Below are positions 15,878-24,400 of a stretch of 29,094 nt of DNA, piece after piece. Under the pieces are notes generated by a model. It was not told where the DNA came from, did not search any database, and saw nothing but the letters and a program-made list of their open reading frames with translations. Position 1 is the first letter of the stretch; each line of letters begins with the position of its first letter. Source of the stretch: Robbsia sp050955065 (GTDB lineage Bacteria > Pseudomonadota > Gammaproteobacteria > Burkholderiales > Burkholderiaceae); assembly GCA_050955065.1 (NCBI GenBank), contig JBPBQT010000196.1, forward strand, positions 1-29,094, written 5' to 3'. A program made the translations under genes and the position numbers.

Positions 15878-17332
15878 CTAGCGGAAGATGCTGTAGCCCA
15901 CGCGCACGTTCCAGTGCTGGCGGTTGTTGTAGTCGAGCAGACTCTCGCCATAGCCGTTGAAGTAGCCCATCCACAGGTAGCCGCCGAACGCGCCGCCCAC
16001 GAGTTTCTGCATCGGGTAGGTCAGTTGCGCGTCGACGCTGCCGTTCCACGCATGATTGCCCTTGCGCAAGGTCGTAAACAGCTCGAGGCCGTCCGGCCGG
16101 CCGTAGCGGATCTGCAGATCCGCGTAGCCGCGGTACGCGATGATGTCGCGGTTCTCGTTTTTCTGGGCGTAGTAGTAGATCTTCGGCGCGATCGTCAACT
16201 GCGTCGCGTACGGCGTGTTGAAGTGAATGATCGGTTCGACATAGACGAGATTGATGCTGCGCGAGGTCGAGCCCGCCTTGCCGTTCGATTCATGTTCGAG
16301 CCCCGCCTGCACGCCGAGCGAGTCGAACCAGCGGCTGTGGAGGCCGACATCGGGCAGGTAATAGAACAGCGAGGGCTTGTAGCTGATGTCGCGAAACGGT
16401 TTCGAATTCGCGGTCAGGTCCCAGATCGCCGCCTGTGTATAGCCGAAGTACAGATTGTCCAGGAAGCCCTTTGAACGGGGGTCGGCGGGCGTGACGACGC
16501 GGTACTTGAAGCTCAGCTGGAAGCGCGCGGTGGTATGGCCGTTGTGACCCGCGCCGAAATACATCGGCTCGTAGAACGACAGGCGACTCTCGGGCGCGAC
16601 CGCGGCGGTGGCCGCCTGGGTCGTGCCGATCGATGCATCGCTGGCCGGAATCGCCGCGCTCGCGCCCGGCATGGCGGAGGACGGGGTGGCGACGCTGCCA
16701 GGCGCATGGCCGTTTTCGGCATCCGCCTGCGTGACGGCCGGGCCGACCGCTTGCGCTTCCCGATTCTGCGCGATCGTCTGCGCCTGCCTGGCGCCGCGAT
16801 CCAGCGTTACCAGGGCCGGCGCGGCATTGAAATCGGCGACCTGCACGCGCAGCGCGCCGCGCACCGACGCCGGCCAGTCGACGGTATAGCTCACGCGCCG
16901 GAATTCGCCGGGTCGCAGGCGCAGCGTGGCCGGCGCGCCGGGGGCCCGGCGCAACGTGAGCGTCGTCGGCGGCACATCGCCGCTGGCGATGGTCACGGCC
17001 AGCGTCGGCGGCACCGCGTAGCGCCGCGCCGCGTGTGCCGCGCCGTCTTCGGCGAACAGCAGGGTGACCTTCAACGGCTCGCTGGCCGCCACCACCGTTG
17101 GCAGCTGGATCACCGAGACGTCGGCCCTGGCGAGCGGCGCGAGCGCCAGGCCGGCACCGCAGAGCAGGCCCGCGACGATGCGCGAGGACGCGCGTGGCAC
17201 CGCGCGAAGACGTCGGACGCCGGCGTGGAAAGCCGCGGCAGGGGACGGCGACAGGAGGTTGGACGATGATGGCGGGATGCCGAATGCCGAGGAAGGGCAA
17301 TGGCATGACACGGTGGCAGACGATCGGGGCAT
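15878..17332 (-). CDS. pldA: Outer-membrane phospholipase A (PldA/OMPLA) with an N-terminal extra domain
   Basis: The C-terminal two thirds match the 12-stranded OMPLA barrel, which hydrolyses phospholipids in the outer membrane. The catalytic residues fall at the right spacing: His347 and Ser349 in GLEHESNG and Asn361 in RSINLVYVEP, the same offsets as His142, Ser144 and Asn156 of the E. coli enzyme. The YEPMYFGAGHNG calcium/dimer-region motif and a C-terminal aromatic, GYSIFR, are present. Before the barrel lies a signal peptide (IVAGLLCGAGLALAPLARA) and about 130 residues that look like a beta-rich domain (VIQLPTVVAASEPLKVTLLF) plus an Ala/Pro linker. E. coli PldA lacks this. ATG 17332 is tentative: no good ribosome binding site is seen, and GTG codons nearer the signal peptide are possible. 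Confidence 0.88.
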   Translation of the reverse strand: MPRSSATVSCHCPSSAFGIPPSSSNLLSPSPAAAFHAGVRRLRAVPRASSRIVAGLLCGAGLALAPLARADVSVIQLPTVVAASEPLKVTLLFAEDGAAHAARRYAVPPTLAVTIASGDVPPTTLTLRRAPGAPATLRLRPGEFRRVSYTVDWPASVRGALRVQVADFNAAPALVTLDRGARQAQTIAQNREAQAVGPAVTQADAENGHAPGSVATPSSAMPGASAAIPASDASIGTTQAATAAVAPESRLSFYEPMYFGAGHNGHTTARFQLSFKYRVVTPADPRSKGFLDNLYFGYTQAAIWDLTANSKPFRDISYKPSLFYYLPDVGLHSRWFDSLGVQAGLEHESNGKAGSTSRSINLVYVEPIIHFNTPYATQLTIAPKIYYYAQKNENRDIIAYRGYADLQIRYGRPDGLELFTTLRKGNHAWNGSVDAQLTYPMQKLVGGAFGGYLWMGYFNGYGESLLDYNNRQHWNVRVGYSIFR

Positions 17333-17418
17333 GGAATGAAAACTCGGCGGCAGACCGAGGCAGGACAAGCGCGTGCGGGCGTCCGGCGCCGCAGCGTGAC
17401 GCCGGTGTGAAGCCCCGC

Positions 17419-17424
17419 AATATA
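17419..17424 (-). promoter_or_regulatory. Candidate -10 element upstream of pldA
   Basis: On the minus strand this reads TATATT, about 87 bases before the chosen pldA start, inside the 158-bp gap after mntH. No good -35 is found at the usual distance, so this is only a suggestion that pldA has its own promoter. Confidence 0.3.
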
Positions 17425-17490
17425 CCGCAACTACGATGCGCAGCGGGTGCAGGCGTCGTTTCGCCACGCCGCTGCGCCGCGCCAGGCGTA

Positions 17491-18795
17491 CTAGTGGTGC
17501 CCCGGCAGCGATTGCCAGATGATGACCGCGTTGAGCAGCACGATCGCGGCGGTGACGCCCCAGCACGTGGCGCGCACGACGCCCGTGACGCGCCACTGGC
17601 GCATCAGGCCGGCGTCCTGCGCGAACACCATCAATGGAATCACCGCCAGCGGCAGCTGCATCGACAGCACGACCTGACTGGCCACCAGCAACCGGTTCGA
17701 GCCGCCTTCGCCGTAGATCGCGACGGCCACCAGCGCCGGGCCGAGCGCCAGTGCCCGCGTCACGAGCATCCGTTGCCAGGGTTTCAGGCGCAGATTCGTG
17801 AAGCCCTCCATGACGATCTGACCCGCCATCGTGCCGGTCACCGTCGAATTCAGTCCGCAGGCCAGCAGCGCCGCGGCGAAGAGCGGCGCCGCCCAGCCCT
17901 TGCCGACGAGCGGCGTGAGCAGGCGGTGGGCGTCGGCGAGATCGTCGAGCTGGGTCTGGCCGGCCGCGTGGAAGACCGCGGCGGCGACCGCCAGCAGCGC
18001 GGCGTTGATCAGAAAAGCGATCGACAGCGCGCCAAGCGTGTCGAAATTGACGCCGCGCAGCGCCTGCTGGATCTCGCGCGCGTCGCCGTCGGGCGCGTGA
18101 CCCTTGACCAGCGCCGAATGCAGATACAGGTTGTGCGGCATCACGGTGGCGCCGAGGATGCCGGCGGCCAGCCACAGCATGCCCGCGTTGCGCACGAGGT
18201 CGAGATGCGGCACCAGACCGACCAGCATCGGCGCCCAGGCCGGCTTGGCGATCGCCAGTTGCGCGGCAAGGGAGACGCCGACGAACAGGATCAGCGCGGT
18301 CACCGCGATCTCGATCGCCCGCGTGCCGAGCCCGCGCAGTGCCAGCAGGGCGATCGTGCCGACCGCCGAGACGATCACGCCCACGACCAGCGACACGCCG
18401 AAAAGCAGTTGCAGGGCGACGGCGCTGCCGACGACTTCGGCAACGTCGCACGCGACGATCGCGACCTCGCTGGCGATCCATAGAAAGAAGGTCATCCTGC
18501 GGCCGAACCGCTCCCGGCACAGTTCGGCGAGATCGCGCCCGGTCACCAGGCCGACACGCGAGGACACCCATTGCAGCAGCATGGCCGCGAGACTGGCCAG
18601 CAGCACCACCGAGAGCAGCGAGTAGCCGTACTGGGCGCCGGCGGCGAGATCGGTCGCCCAGTTGCCCGGGTCCATGTAGCCGACCGCCACCATCGAGCCG
18701 GCGCCGATGAAGGAAAACCAGCGGCGGACCCGGGGCGCGGGCTTGGATGCGCGGGGGGATGGCAGTTCGCTCCTTACTGCCACGTCGGTATTCAT
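17491..18795 (-). CDS. mntH: Nramp-family Mn2+/Fe2+ transporter MntH
   Basis: This 434-residue, roughly 11-helix inner-membrane protein of the Nramp family uses protons to import divalent metals. The metal-binding motifs are intact: MDPGNWATD in helix 1 (Asp42 to Asn45) and VMPHNLYLHS in helix 6 (Met219 to Asn222). The Met is the residue that distinguishes transition-metal Nramps from magnesium-transporting relatives. The GLVTGRDLAELCRERFG loop is also typical. I start at ATG 18795 (MNTDVAVRSE), which has GGAACG upstream; longer versions add residues unlike the family. The N-terminal 25 residues are a basic cytoplasmic tail. It is divergent from potF; the pldA gene follows on the same strand after 158 bases. 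Confidence 0.93.
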   Translation of the reverse strand: MNTDVAVRSELPSPRASKPAPRVRRWFSFIGAGSMVAVGYMDPGNWATDLAAGAQYGYSLLSVVLLASLAAMLLQWVSSRVGLVTGRDLAELCRERFGRRMTFFLWIASEVAIVACDVAEVVGSAVALQLLFGVSLVVGVIVSAVGTIALLALRGLGTRAIEIAVTALILFVGVSLAAQLAIAKPAWAPMLVGLVPHLDLVRNAGMLWLAAGILGATVMPHNLYLHSALVKGHAPDGDAREIQQALRGVNFDTLGALSIAFLINAALLAVAAAVFHAAGQTQLDDLADAHRLLTPLVGKGWAAPLFAAALLACGLNSTVTGTMAGQIVMEGFTNLRLKPWQRMLVTRALALGPALVAVAIYGEGGSNRLLVASQVVLSMQLPLAVIPLMVFAQDAGLMRQWRVTGVVRATCWGVTAAIVLLNAVIIWQSLPGHH

Positions 18796-19139
18796 CGGCA
18801 ACGTTCCATGATGTGCTTGGCAAGCGGGAGAGGGTGAAATCGGGCGAGCGCACCGGCATGCCGGCAAGCGTCACGCCGCCTGACGGCCGCGGGATCGCGT
18901 CGCTTGACGTCGCAGTGTAAAGCAATAACCGCGCCGGTGTTTTGCGGGCGCGTTGCACGCGTGTCCACGTCGCGGTAACGGTATCGCCCGTCTCGCGCAA
19001 TCTGTACGATCGGGGCACTGGATGCGTGCCATGCACCCGGCGTTGCGCAATTTTGATTTTTGGCATCGCGGGAAAAATGATAGCTTCCTTTTTTGCGTGT
19101 TTTCAGGCGCCGTGGCGCCGTTACGGGAGAAGATAGAAC
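18796..19139. promoter_or_regulatory. Divergent promoter region between mntH and potF
   Basis: This 344-bp gap has no convincing gene. It falls into two parts: a GC-rich half next to mntH with a perfect 12-bp palindrome, CCGGCATGCCGG (18853-18864), and an AT-rich half next to potF with A- and T-runs around 19050-19100. An inverted pair GGCGCC flanks GTG at about 19107-19119, before the potF ribosome binding site. I could not recognise a Fur, MntR or other named operator by eye. Confidence 0.6.
19053..19081 (+). promoter_or_regulatory. Candidate promoter for potFGHI
   Basis: TTGATT (19053-19058), a 17-base spacer and AATGAT (19076-19081) match the sigma-70 consensus at four of six positions each, in the most AT-rich spot of the divergent gap. 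Transcription would begin near 19088, leaving a leader of about 50 bases before the potF start. Confidence 0.45.
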
Positions 19140-20354
19140 ATGACCAGACCGCCGTCGAACCGCTTCGCGCTTCCTGTCGTGAATGGATGTGCGCACCGCG
19201 CGCCGACGCTGGAGAATGAGGGCCGGGCGCACGGCGCTCCGGCGCCGGTCCGACGCTGGCTGGGGACGGTGCTGGTCGCGGCGACGACGACGGTCGCGCT
19301 GTTCGGCGCCGGCGGCGCGCAGGCGCGCGACACGACGCTGAATGTCTACAATTGGTCCGATTACATCGCCAAGGACACGATTCCGAATTTCGAAAAGCAG
19401 TTCGGCGTGAAGGTGCGCTACGACAACTACGATAGCGACGACACGCTGCAGGCGAAACTGCTGAGCGGTAACTCCGGCTACGACATCGTCGTTCCTACCA
19501 GCAACTACGCCGGGCGCCAGATCGCCGCGGGCATGTTCGCGCCGCTGGACAAGAGCAAGCTGCCGAACCTCAAATATCTCGACCCGGCGTTGATGGCGCT
19601 GGTCGCCGGCGCGGACCCTGGCAACCGCTACACGGTGCCCTGGGCGTTCGGCACGACCGGGCTGGGCTACAACGTCACGAAGGTGAAGAAGTTGCTCGGC
19701 GACAACGTCGCGCTCGACAACTGGGACATCCTCTTCAAGCCGGAGAACGTCGCCAAGCTCAAATCCTGCGGCGTCTCCGTGCTCGACGCGCCGGACCAGA
19801 TGTTCGCGGCGACGCTGCACTACATGGGCCGCGACCCGATGAGCACCAAGCCGTCGGACTACCGCGACGCGCTCGAGGTGCTGAAGAAAATCCGGCCGTC
19901 GATCACCCAGTTCAGTTCGTCGGGCTATATCAACGACATGGTCGGTGGCGATATCTGCTTCACCTTCGGCTGGTCGGGCGATGTGACGATCGCGCGGCAT
20001 CGCGCCGAGGAAGCGAAAAAACCGTTCGTGCTGCAGTACTTCATTCCGCAGGGCGGTGCGGCGGTCTGGTTCGACGTGATGGCGATTCCGAAGGACGCGC
20101 AGCACAAGGAGGCGGCGATGGAATGGATCAACTACATCGAGACCCCGCAGGTGCACGCGGCGATCACCGACACCGTCTACTACCCGAGCACGAATCTCGA
20201 GGCCCGCAAATATGTCAACAAGGCGGTCGCCGACGATCCGGCCGTTTTCCCCGGCGCCGATGTGATCAAGACCCTGTTCCTGCTGAAACCGCTGCCGCCG
20301 GAGATCCTGCGTCTGCAGACGCGGCTGTGGACGCAGTTCAAGACGGGGCACTGA
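19140..20354 (+). CDS. potF: Putrescine-binding periplasmic protein PotF
   Basis: This 404-residue solute-binding protein captures putrescine in the periplasm for the PotGHI importer. Its mature part follows E. coli PotF closely: LNVYNWSDYIAKDTIPNFEK, SGYDIVVPTSNY, LKSCGVSVLDAPDQMF, SGYINDMVGGDICF and FGWSGDVTIA. The ligand-pocket residues expected from PotF are kept (Trp-Ser in NWSD, Trp and Asp in GWSGD, Asp in WFDVMA). The signal peptide is long: about 40 polar residues precede the hydrophobic core LGTVLVAATTTVALFGAGGA, with cleavage at AQA-RD. GGGAGA lies upstream of ATG 19140. An internal start nearer the core is possible. It is the first gene of potFGHI. Confidence 0.94.
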   Translation: MTRPPSNRFALPVVNGCAHRAPTLENEGRAHGAPAPVRRWLGTVLVAATTTVALFGAGGAQARDTTLNVYNWSDYIAKDTIPNFEKQFGVKVRYDNYDSDDTLQAKLLSGNSGYDIVVPTSNYAGRQIAAGMFAPLDKSKLPNLKYLDPALMALVAGADPGNRYTVPWAFGTTGLGYNVTKVKKLLGDNVALDNWDILFKPENVAKLKSCGVSVLDAPDQMFAATLHYMGRDPMSTKPSDYRDALEVLKKIRPSITQFSSSGYINDMVGGDICFTFGWSGDVTIARHRAEEAKKPFVLQYFIPQGGAAVWFDVMAIPKDAQHKEAAMEWINYIETPQVHAAITDTVYYPSTNLEARKYVNKAVADDPAVFPGADVIKTLFLLKPLPPEILRLQTRLWTQFKTGH

Positions 20355-20370
20355 GATCTTGAGCGGCGTG

Positions 20371-21558
20371 ATGAGCAAGGTGCGTGGGCAGGGCGCACAG
20401 GGAAAGGATGCGGACGGCGCGCAGGACGGCGCGCAAAGCGGGACGCCCGGTGGCGGGCGCGACGCGGATTTCATCCAGCTGCGCAGCGTCGTCAAGACGT
20501 TCGGCGACGCGGTGGCGGTGGACCGGGTCAGCCTGTCGATCAGGCGCAGGGAGATCTTCGCGCTGCTGGGCAGTTCCGGCTGCGGCAAGTCGACGTTGCT
20601 GCGCATGCTCGCCGGTTTCGAGACGCCGACCTCCGGTCAGCTGTTGATCGACGGCGAGGACGTCACCGCGATGCCGCCGTATCGCCGGCCGGTGAACATG
20701 ATGTTCCAGTCGTATGCGCTGTTCCCGCACATGACGGTCGCGGGCAATGTCGCTTACGGGCTGCGGCAGGAGGGCGTGCGCGGCAGCGCGTTGCGCGACC
20801 GCGTGGCGGCGGCGCTGGATCTGGTGCAGATGGGCCGCTTCGCCGCGCGCCGTCCGCACCAGCTCTCGGGCGGTCAGCAGCAGCGCGTGGCGCTCGCGCG
20901 CAGCCTGGTGAAGGGTCCGAAGCTGCTGCTGCTCGACGAACCGATGTCGGCGCTCGACAAGCAGATCCGGCAGCGCACGCAGATCGAGCTGATCAATATT
21001 CTCGAAACCGTCGGCGTGACCTGCATCATGGTCACGCACGACCAGGAGGAGGCGATGACGATGGCCGACCGCGTCGCGGTGATGAGCGAGGGCGAGATCG
21101 TCCAGATCGGCAAGCCGACCGACGTCTACGAATTGCCGAATTCGCGCTTCTCCGCGCAGTTCATCGGCACGACCAATCTGTTCGAGGGCGTGCTGGCCGC
21201 CACCGGGGCCGAGCATGTGCGAGTCGACGCGCCCGAACTGGCCCAGCCGCTTCAGATCCGCCAACGCCACCCGGGCGGCGTCGCCGCGCGCGGCATGCCG
21301 GTCGCGGTCTCGATACGGCCCGAGCGGGTACGGTTGTCGCGCGGACAGCCCACGGCCATCGACAACTGGTCCGCGGGCGTGGTCGCGCAGACCGCCTATC
21401 TGGGCGCCTACACGATCTGCCATGTCACGGTGCCCTCGGGGCGGGTGGTGCTCGCGAACGTGCCCAGCCTCGGGCTGAACAGGATCGGCATGCCGGAGAT
21501 CGGCGAGACGGTCTTCGTTTCCTGGGATGCGGACGACGGCGTGGTGCTCACCTCATGA
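20371..21558 (+). CDS. potG: Putrescine importer ATPase PotG
   Basis: This ABC transporter ATPase of about 395 residues energises putrescine uptake. Walker A is GSSGCGKST (Lys73), the signature is LSGGQQQR (165-172) and Walker B is LLLLDEPMSALD, followed by the switch VTHDQEEAMTMADR. The C-terminal TOBE region (about 280-390) includes the FIGTTNLFEG boundary and SIRPERVRL. An N-terminal, Gly/Asp/Gln-rich 30-residue extension precedes the ABC domain. ATG 20371 is used; GTG 20368 and TTG 20359 are in-frame alternatives and no Shine-Dalgarno clearly separates them. It starts 16 bases after potF and its stop overlaps potH. Confidence 0.94.
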   Translation: MSKVRGQGAQGKDADGAQDGAQSGTPGGGRDADFIQLRSVVKTFGDAVAVDRVSLSIRRREIFALLGSSGCGKSTLLRMLAGFETPTSGQLLIDGEDVTAMPPYRRPVNMMFQSYALFPHMTVAGNVAYGLRQEGVRGSALRDRVAAALDLVQMGRFAARRPHQLSGGQQQRVALARSLVKGPKLLLLDEPMSALDKQIRQRTQIELINILETVGVTCIMVTHDQEEAMTMADRVAVMSEGEIVQIGKPTDVYELPNSRFSAQFIGTTNLFEGVLAATGAEHVRVDAPELAQPLQIRQRHPGGVAARGMPVAVSIRPERVRLSRGQPTAIDNWSAGVVAQTAYLGAYTICHVTVPSGRVVLANVPSLGLNRIGMPEIGETVFVSWDADDGVVLTS

Positions 21559-22454
21559 AGTGGCTGTCCGACCATCCCGCCGGGGCCCGGCGGCTCGCGA
21601 TCGCCGGCCCTTATCTCTGGCTCGTGCTGTTTTTCTTCGTGCCGTTCCTGCTGGTCGTCAAGATCAGCTTCGCGGACCAGGAAATGGGCGTGCCGCCCTA
21701 CACGCAGCTGCTCCAGTGGAGCGAGGGCGTGCTGCACCTGACCCTGCAGTTCGGCCACTACGCGTTCCTGCTGTCGGACTCGCTCTATGTCGCCACCTAT
21801 CTCAGCTCGCTGAAGATCGCCGCCATCTCGACGCTGCTCTGCCTGCTGCTGGGCTACCCGCTCGCCTACCAGATCGCGCGCACCGACCCGGCGCGCCGCA
21901 ACCTGCTGCTGATGGCGGTGATGCTGCCGTTCTGGACGTCGTTCCTGATTCGCGTGTACGCGTGGATCGGCATTCTGAAGAACAACGGCCTGTTGAACCA
22001 GTTTCTGATGTCGATCGGGCTGATCCATACGCCGCTCGAGCTGTATCACACGAACTGGGCGGTCTATATCGGCATGGTGTATTCGTATCTCCCGTTCCTG
22101 GTGATGCCGCTGTACGCGCATCTGGTGAAGATGGACCGCGCCGTGCTCGAAGCGGCCTACGACCTGGGCGCGCGCCCGTGGAAGGCGTTCTGGCAGATCA
22201 CCGTGCCGCTGTCGCGCAACGGCATCATCGCCGGCTGCCTGCTGGTCTTCATTCCGGCAGTGGGCGAATACGTGATTCCGGGCCTGCTCGGCGGCGCCGA
22301 CACCCTGATGATCGGCCGCGTGATGTGGGACGAGTTCTTCAGCAACGCGGACTGGCCGATGGCCTCGGCGGTGACCTGCGCGATGGTGCTGCTGCTGCTC
22401 GTGCCGATGGTGTTGTTCCAGCACTTCCAGGCCCGGGAGACTTTACGTAAATGA
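21555..22454 (+). CDS. potH: Putrescine importer permease PotH
   Basis: This 299-residue inner-membrane permease has six predicted helices and the ABC-coupling EAA loop LEAAYDLGARPWKAFWQITVP. The N-terminal WLVLFFFVPFLLVVKISF and the later FIPAVGEYVIPGLLGGADTLM are typical of PotH/PotB proteins. The ATG overlaps the potG stop (ATGA) and its stop overlaps potI, so the three subunits are translationally coupled. The length is close to that of the E. coli protein (317). Confidence 0.94.
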   Translation: MKWLSDHPAGARRLAIAGPYLWLVLFFFVPFLLVVKISFADQEMGVPPYTQLLQWSEGVLHLTLQFGHYAFLLSDSLYVATYLSSLKIAAISTLLCLLLGYPLAYQIARTDPARRNLLLMAVMLPFWTSFLIRVYAWIGILKNNGLLNQFLMSIGLIHTPLELYHTNWAVYIGMVYSYLPFLVMPLYAHLVKMDRAVLEAAYDLGARPWKAFWQITVPLSRNGIIAGCLLVFIPAVGEYVIPGLLGGADTLMIGRVMWDEFFSNADWPMASAVTCAMVLLLLVPMVLFQHFQARETLRK

Positions 22455-23299
22455 AGGCACGCATGCGGGAGGGCACGCCCATCAGACGGACCGCGTTCTC
22501 GCCGGTCAGGATCGCCTCGCTGGGCGTCGGTTTCCTGTTCCTCTACATCCCCATCGCCAGTCTGGTCGTGTATTCGTTCAATGCGTCCGAGCTGGTGACC
22601 GTCTGGACGCATTTTTCACTGCGCTGGTACGCGGCGCTGCTGAATGACGCCGAGCTCATGGCCGCTTTCCGGCTGTCGCTGGAAATCGCCACGGCGAGCG
22701 CGTTCGCGTCGGTGGTGATGGGCACCTGGGCGGGCTATGTGCTCGCGCGCATGCGCCGCTTTCGCGGCGTTGGCCTCTACCGGGGGCTGATCACCGCACC
22801 GCTGGTGATTCCGGAGGTGATCCAGGGAATTTCCCTGCTGCTGCTGTTCGTCGAGATGGCGAAGATTTTCGGCTGGCCGGCCGAGCGCGGCATGGTCACG
22901 ATCTGGATCGGCCACGTGATGATGTGCATGTCGTACGTGGCGGTCATCGTCCAGTCGCGTGTGCGCGAGCTCGACCCGGCGATCGAGGAAGCCGCGCTCG
23001 ATCTGGGCGCCACGCCGCTGCGGGTATTCTTCACGATCACGCTGCCGATGCTCTCGCAGGCGCTGATCGCGGGCTGGCTGCTGGCGTTCACGTTGTCGTT
23101 CGACGACGTGGTGCTGTCCGCCTTTCTCTCCGGCCCGGGCTCGACGACCTTGCCGCTGGTGATCTTCTCGCGCGTGCGTCTCGGGCTGAACCCGGAAATG
23201 AACGCGCTCGCCACGCTGTTCATCGCGGTGGTGACCGTGGGGGTGGTAGTCGCCAACCGCGTGATGCTGCGCGCCGAGCGCCGGCAAAGCGGCGGCTGA
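22451..23299 (+). CDS. potI: Putrescine importer permease PotI
   Basis: This 282-residue second permease of the importer has six predicted helices. The EAA loop is IEEAALDLGATPLRVFFTIT and the membrane motif LLAFTLSFDDVVLSAFLSGP is highly typical of PotI/PotC. The length matches E. coli PotI (281). The ATG overlaps the potH stop. A GC hairpin follows the stop directly, and the next gene is on the opposite strand, so potFGHI ends here. Confidence 0.94.
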   Translation: MKARMREGTPIRRTAFSPVRIASLGVGFLFLYIPIASLVVYSFNASELVTVWTHFSLRWYAALLNDAELMAAFRLSLEIATASAFASVVMGTWAGYVLARMRRFRGVGLYRGLITAPLVIPEVIQGISLLLLFVEMAKIFGWPAERGMVTIWIGHVMMCMSYVAVIVQSRVRELDPAIEEAALDLGATPLRVFFTITLPMLSQALIAGWLLAFTLSFDDVVLSAFLSGPGSTTLPLVIFSRVRLGLNPEMNALATLFIAVVTVGVVVANRVMLRAERRQSGG

Positions 23300-23325
23300 C
23301 GCCCGGCTGGCCGACTCGCCGGGCG
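23300..23325 (+). terminator. GC hairpin after potI
   Basis: The arms CGCCCGGC (23300-23307) and GCCGGGCG (23318-23325) are perfectly complementary around a 10-base loop and begin right after the potI stop. There is no T-run downstream, so it is a terminator-like or transcript-stabilising hairpin and not a canonical intrinsic terminator. Confidence 0.45.
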
Positions 23326-23357
23326 CGGTGCGTCGATGCAGCGGCGCGCTTTCCTGC

Positions 23358-23389
23358 GCCGCTCAGCCGCTTAGCCGCTCAGCCGCTCA
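23358..23389. repeat. 8-bp tandem repeat (4 copies) at the end of the dehydratase gene
   Basis: There are four GCCGCTYA units (three GCCGCTCA, one GCCGCTTA). The last unit supplies the TGA stop of the minus-strand dehydratase gene at 23387-23389. The 8-bp unit is not a multiple of three; because every unit contains a complement of TGA or TAA, loss of copies changes only the 3' untranslated end. Confidence 0.8.
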
Positions 23390-24400
23390 GCCACGTCGGG
23401 CGGCGGCGCGCAGCAATTGCGCGGACCAGAGGTCCGGATCGGTATTGGTGCCGCACAGCACGATGCCGACGCGCTTGCCGGCCAGCGCCCCGCGCAGCGG
23501 CCCGAGGAGCGCTGCCAGCGGCGCCGCGCAGCCCGGCTCGACCGCGAGCTTCAACTGGTCGAACAGGCGCAGCACCGCGTCCTCCAGTTCAACGTCGCTC
23601 ACCGTCACCACCCGGTCGAGATGGCGGCGGCACAGCTCGTAGCTGTACTGCCCGGTATCGTCGGGCGCGAGGCGGTCGTCGAACGACGCGCGCGTGCCCG
23701 TGCGCACCGGTTTGCCGGTCGCCATGCTTTGCGACAACGCGTCGGCGTCGTGCGGCTCCACGCCATAGATGCTGCAGGCCGGATTGGTCAGCCGGAAGGC
23801 GGTCGACATGCCGGCCGCCAGCCCGCCGCCGATCGGCACGATCACCGCGTCGAGCTGCGGCGTCTGCGTCGCCCACTCGTAGCCGAGCGTCGCGGTGCCG
23901 AGCACCGTCCGGTAGCCATGAAAGGGCGAGAGCAGCGTGCGCGCCTCGTCGACGACGATGTGCCGCACCAGGTCCAGCGCCTGCGCCGGGTTGTCGACCA
24001 CCACCACGTCGGCGCCATAGTGGCGCGCCAGGTCCAGGCGCGAGCGGCCGCCGCCGCGGGTCACGACGATCTTCGCGCTGATGCCCAGGCGCATCGCCGC
24101 GTAGGCGACCGCCACCGCGTGGTTGCCGGCGCTCGCGCAGGTCACGCCCATATTGCGCTGGCTTTCCGACAGCGCGAGCATGTTCGAAAACGCCGCGCGG
24201 GTCTTGAAGGTGCCGGCGAACTGCAGCAGTTCCAGCTTGAAATGCAGCTGCGTGTCCTCGAGCGAGTGAAAGTCGGTTTTCTCGAAATGCGGCGTGCGCG
24301 TCACCCAGGGGGCCAGTGCGATATGTTCGGCGGCGATGTCGTCGAGGGTGGGCACCGGGATGCCCGAAACCATCTCCGCCATGGGGATGCGAGCGTTCAT
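23387..24400 (-). CDS. PLP-dependent threonine/serine dehydratase-like enzyme
   Basis: This 337-residue fold-type II PLP enzyme is related to catabolic threonine dehydratase and serine racemase. The Schiff-base lysine is Lys66 in GTFKTRAAF, the substrate loop is SAGNH (90-94) and the phosphate-binding glycine loop is GGGLAAG (191-197). The usual GSFKxRGA is changed to GTFKTRAA. There is no C-terminal ACT regulatory domain, so allosteric control by isoleucine is unlikely. The exact substrate (Thr, Ser, hydroxy-aspartate or another) cannot be read from sequence. Its ATG overlaps the mfd stop (ATGA on the minus strand at 24400-24397), with AAGGTGG as ribosome binding site inside the mfd end, so it is co-expressed with mfd. 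Confidence 0.88.
   Translation of the reverse strand: MNARIPMAEMVSGIPVPTLDDIAAEHIALAPWVTRTPHFEKTDFHSLEDTQLHFKLELLQFAGTFKTRAAFSNMLALSESQRNMGVTCASAGNHAVAVAYAAMRLGISAKIVVTRGGGRSRLDLARHYGADVVVVDNPAQALDLVRHIVVDEARTLLSPFHGYRTVLGTATLGYEWATQTPQLDAVIVPIGGGLAAGMSTAFRLTNPACSIYGVEPHDADALSQSMATGKPVRTGTRASFDDRLAPDDTGQYSYELCRRHLDRVVTVSDVELEDAVLRLFDQLKLAVEPGCAAPLAALLGPLRGALAGKRVGIVLCGTNTDPDLWSAQLLRAAARRG

Noticed and set aside
18792..20606. Minus-strand open frame opposite potF and potG
   Set aside because: It is an antisense shadow; the plus-strand products match PotF and PotG in detail.
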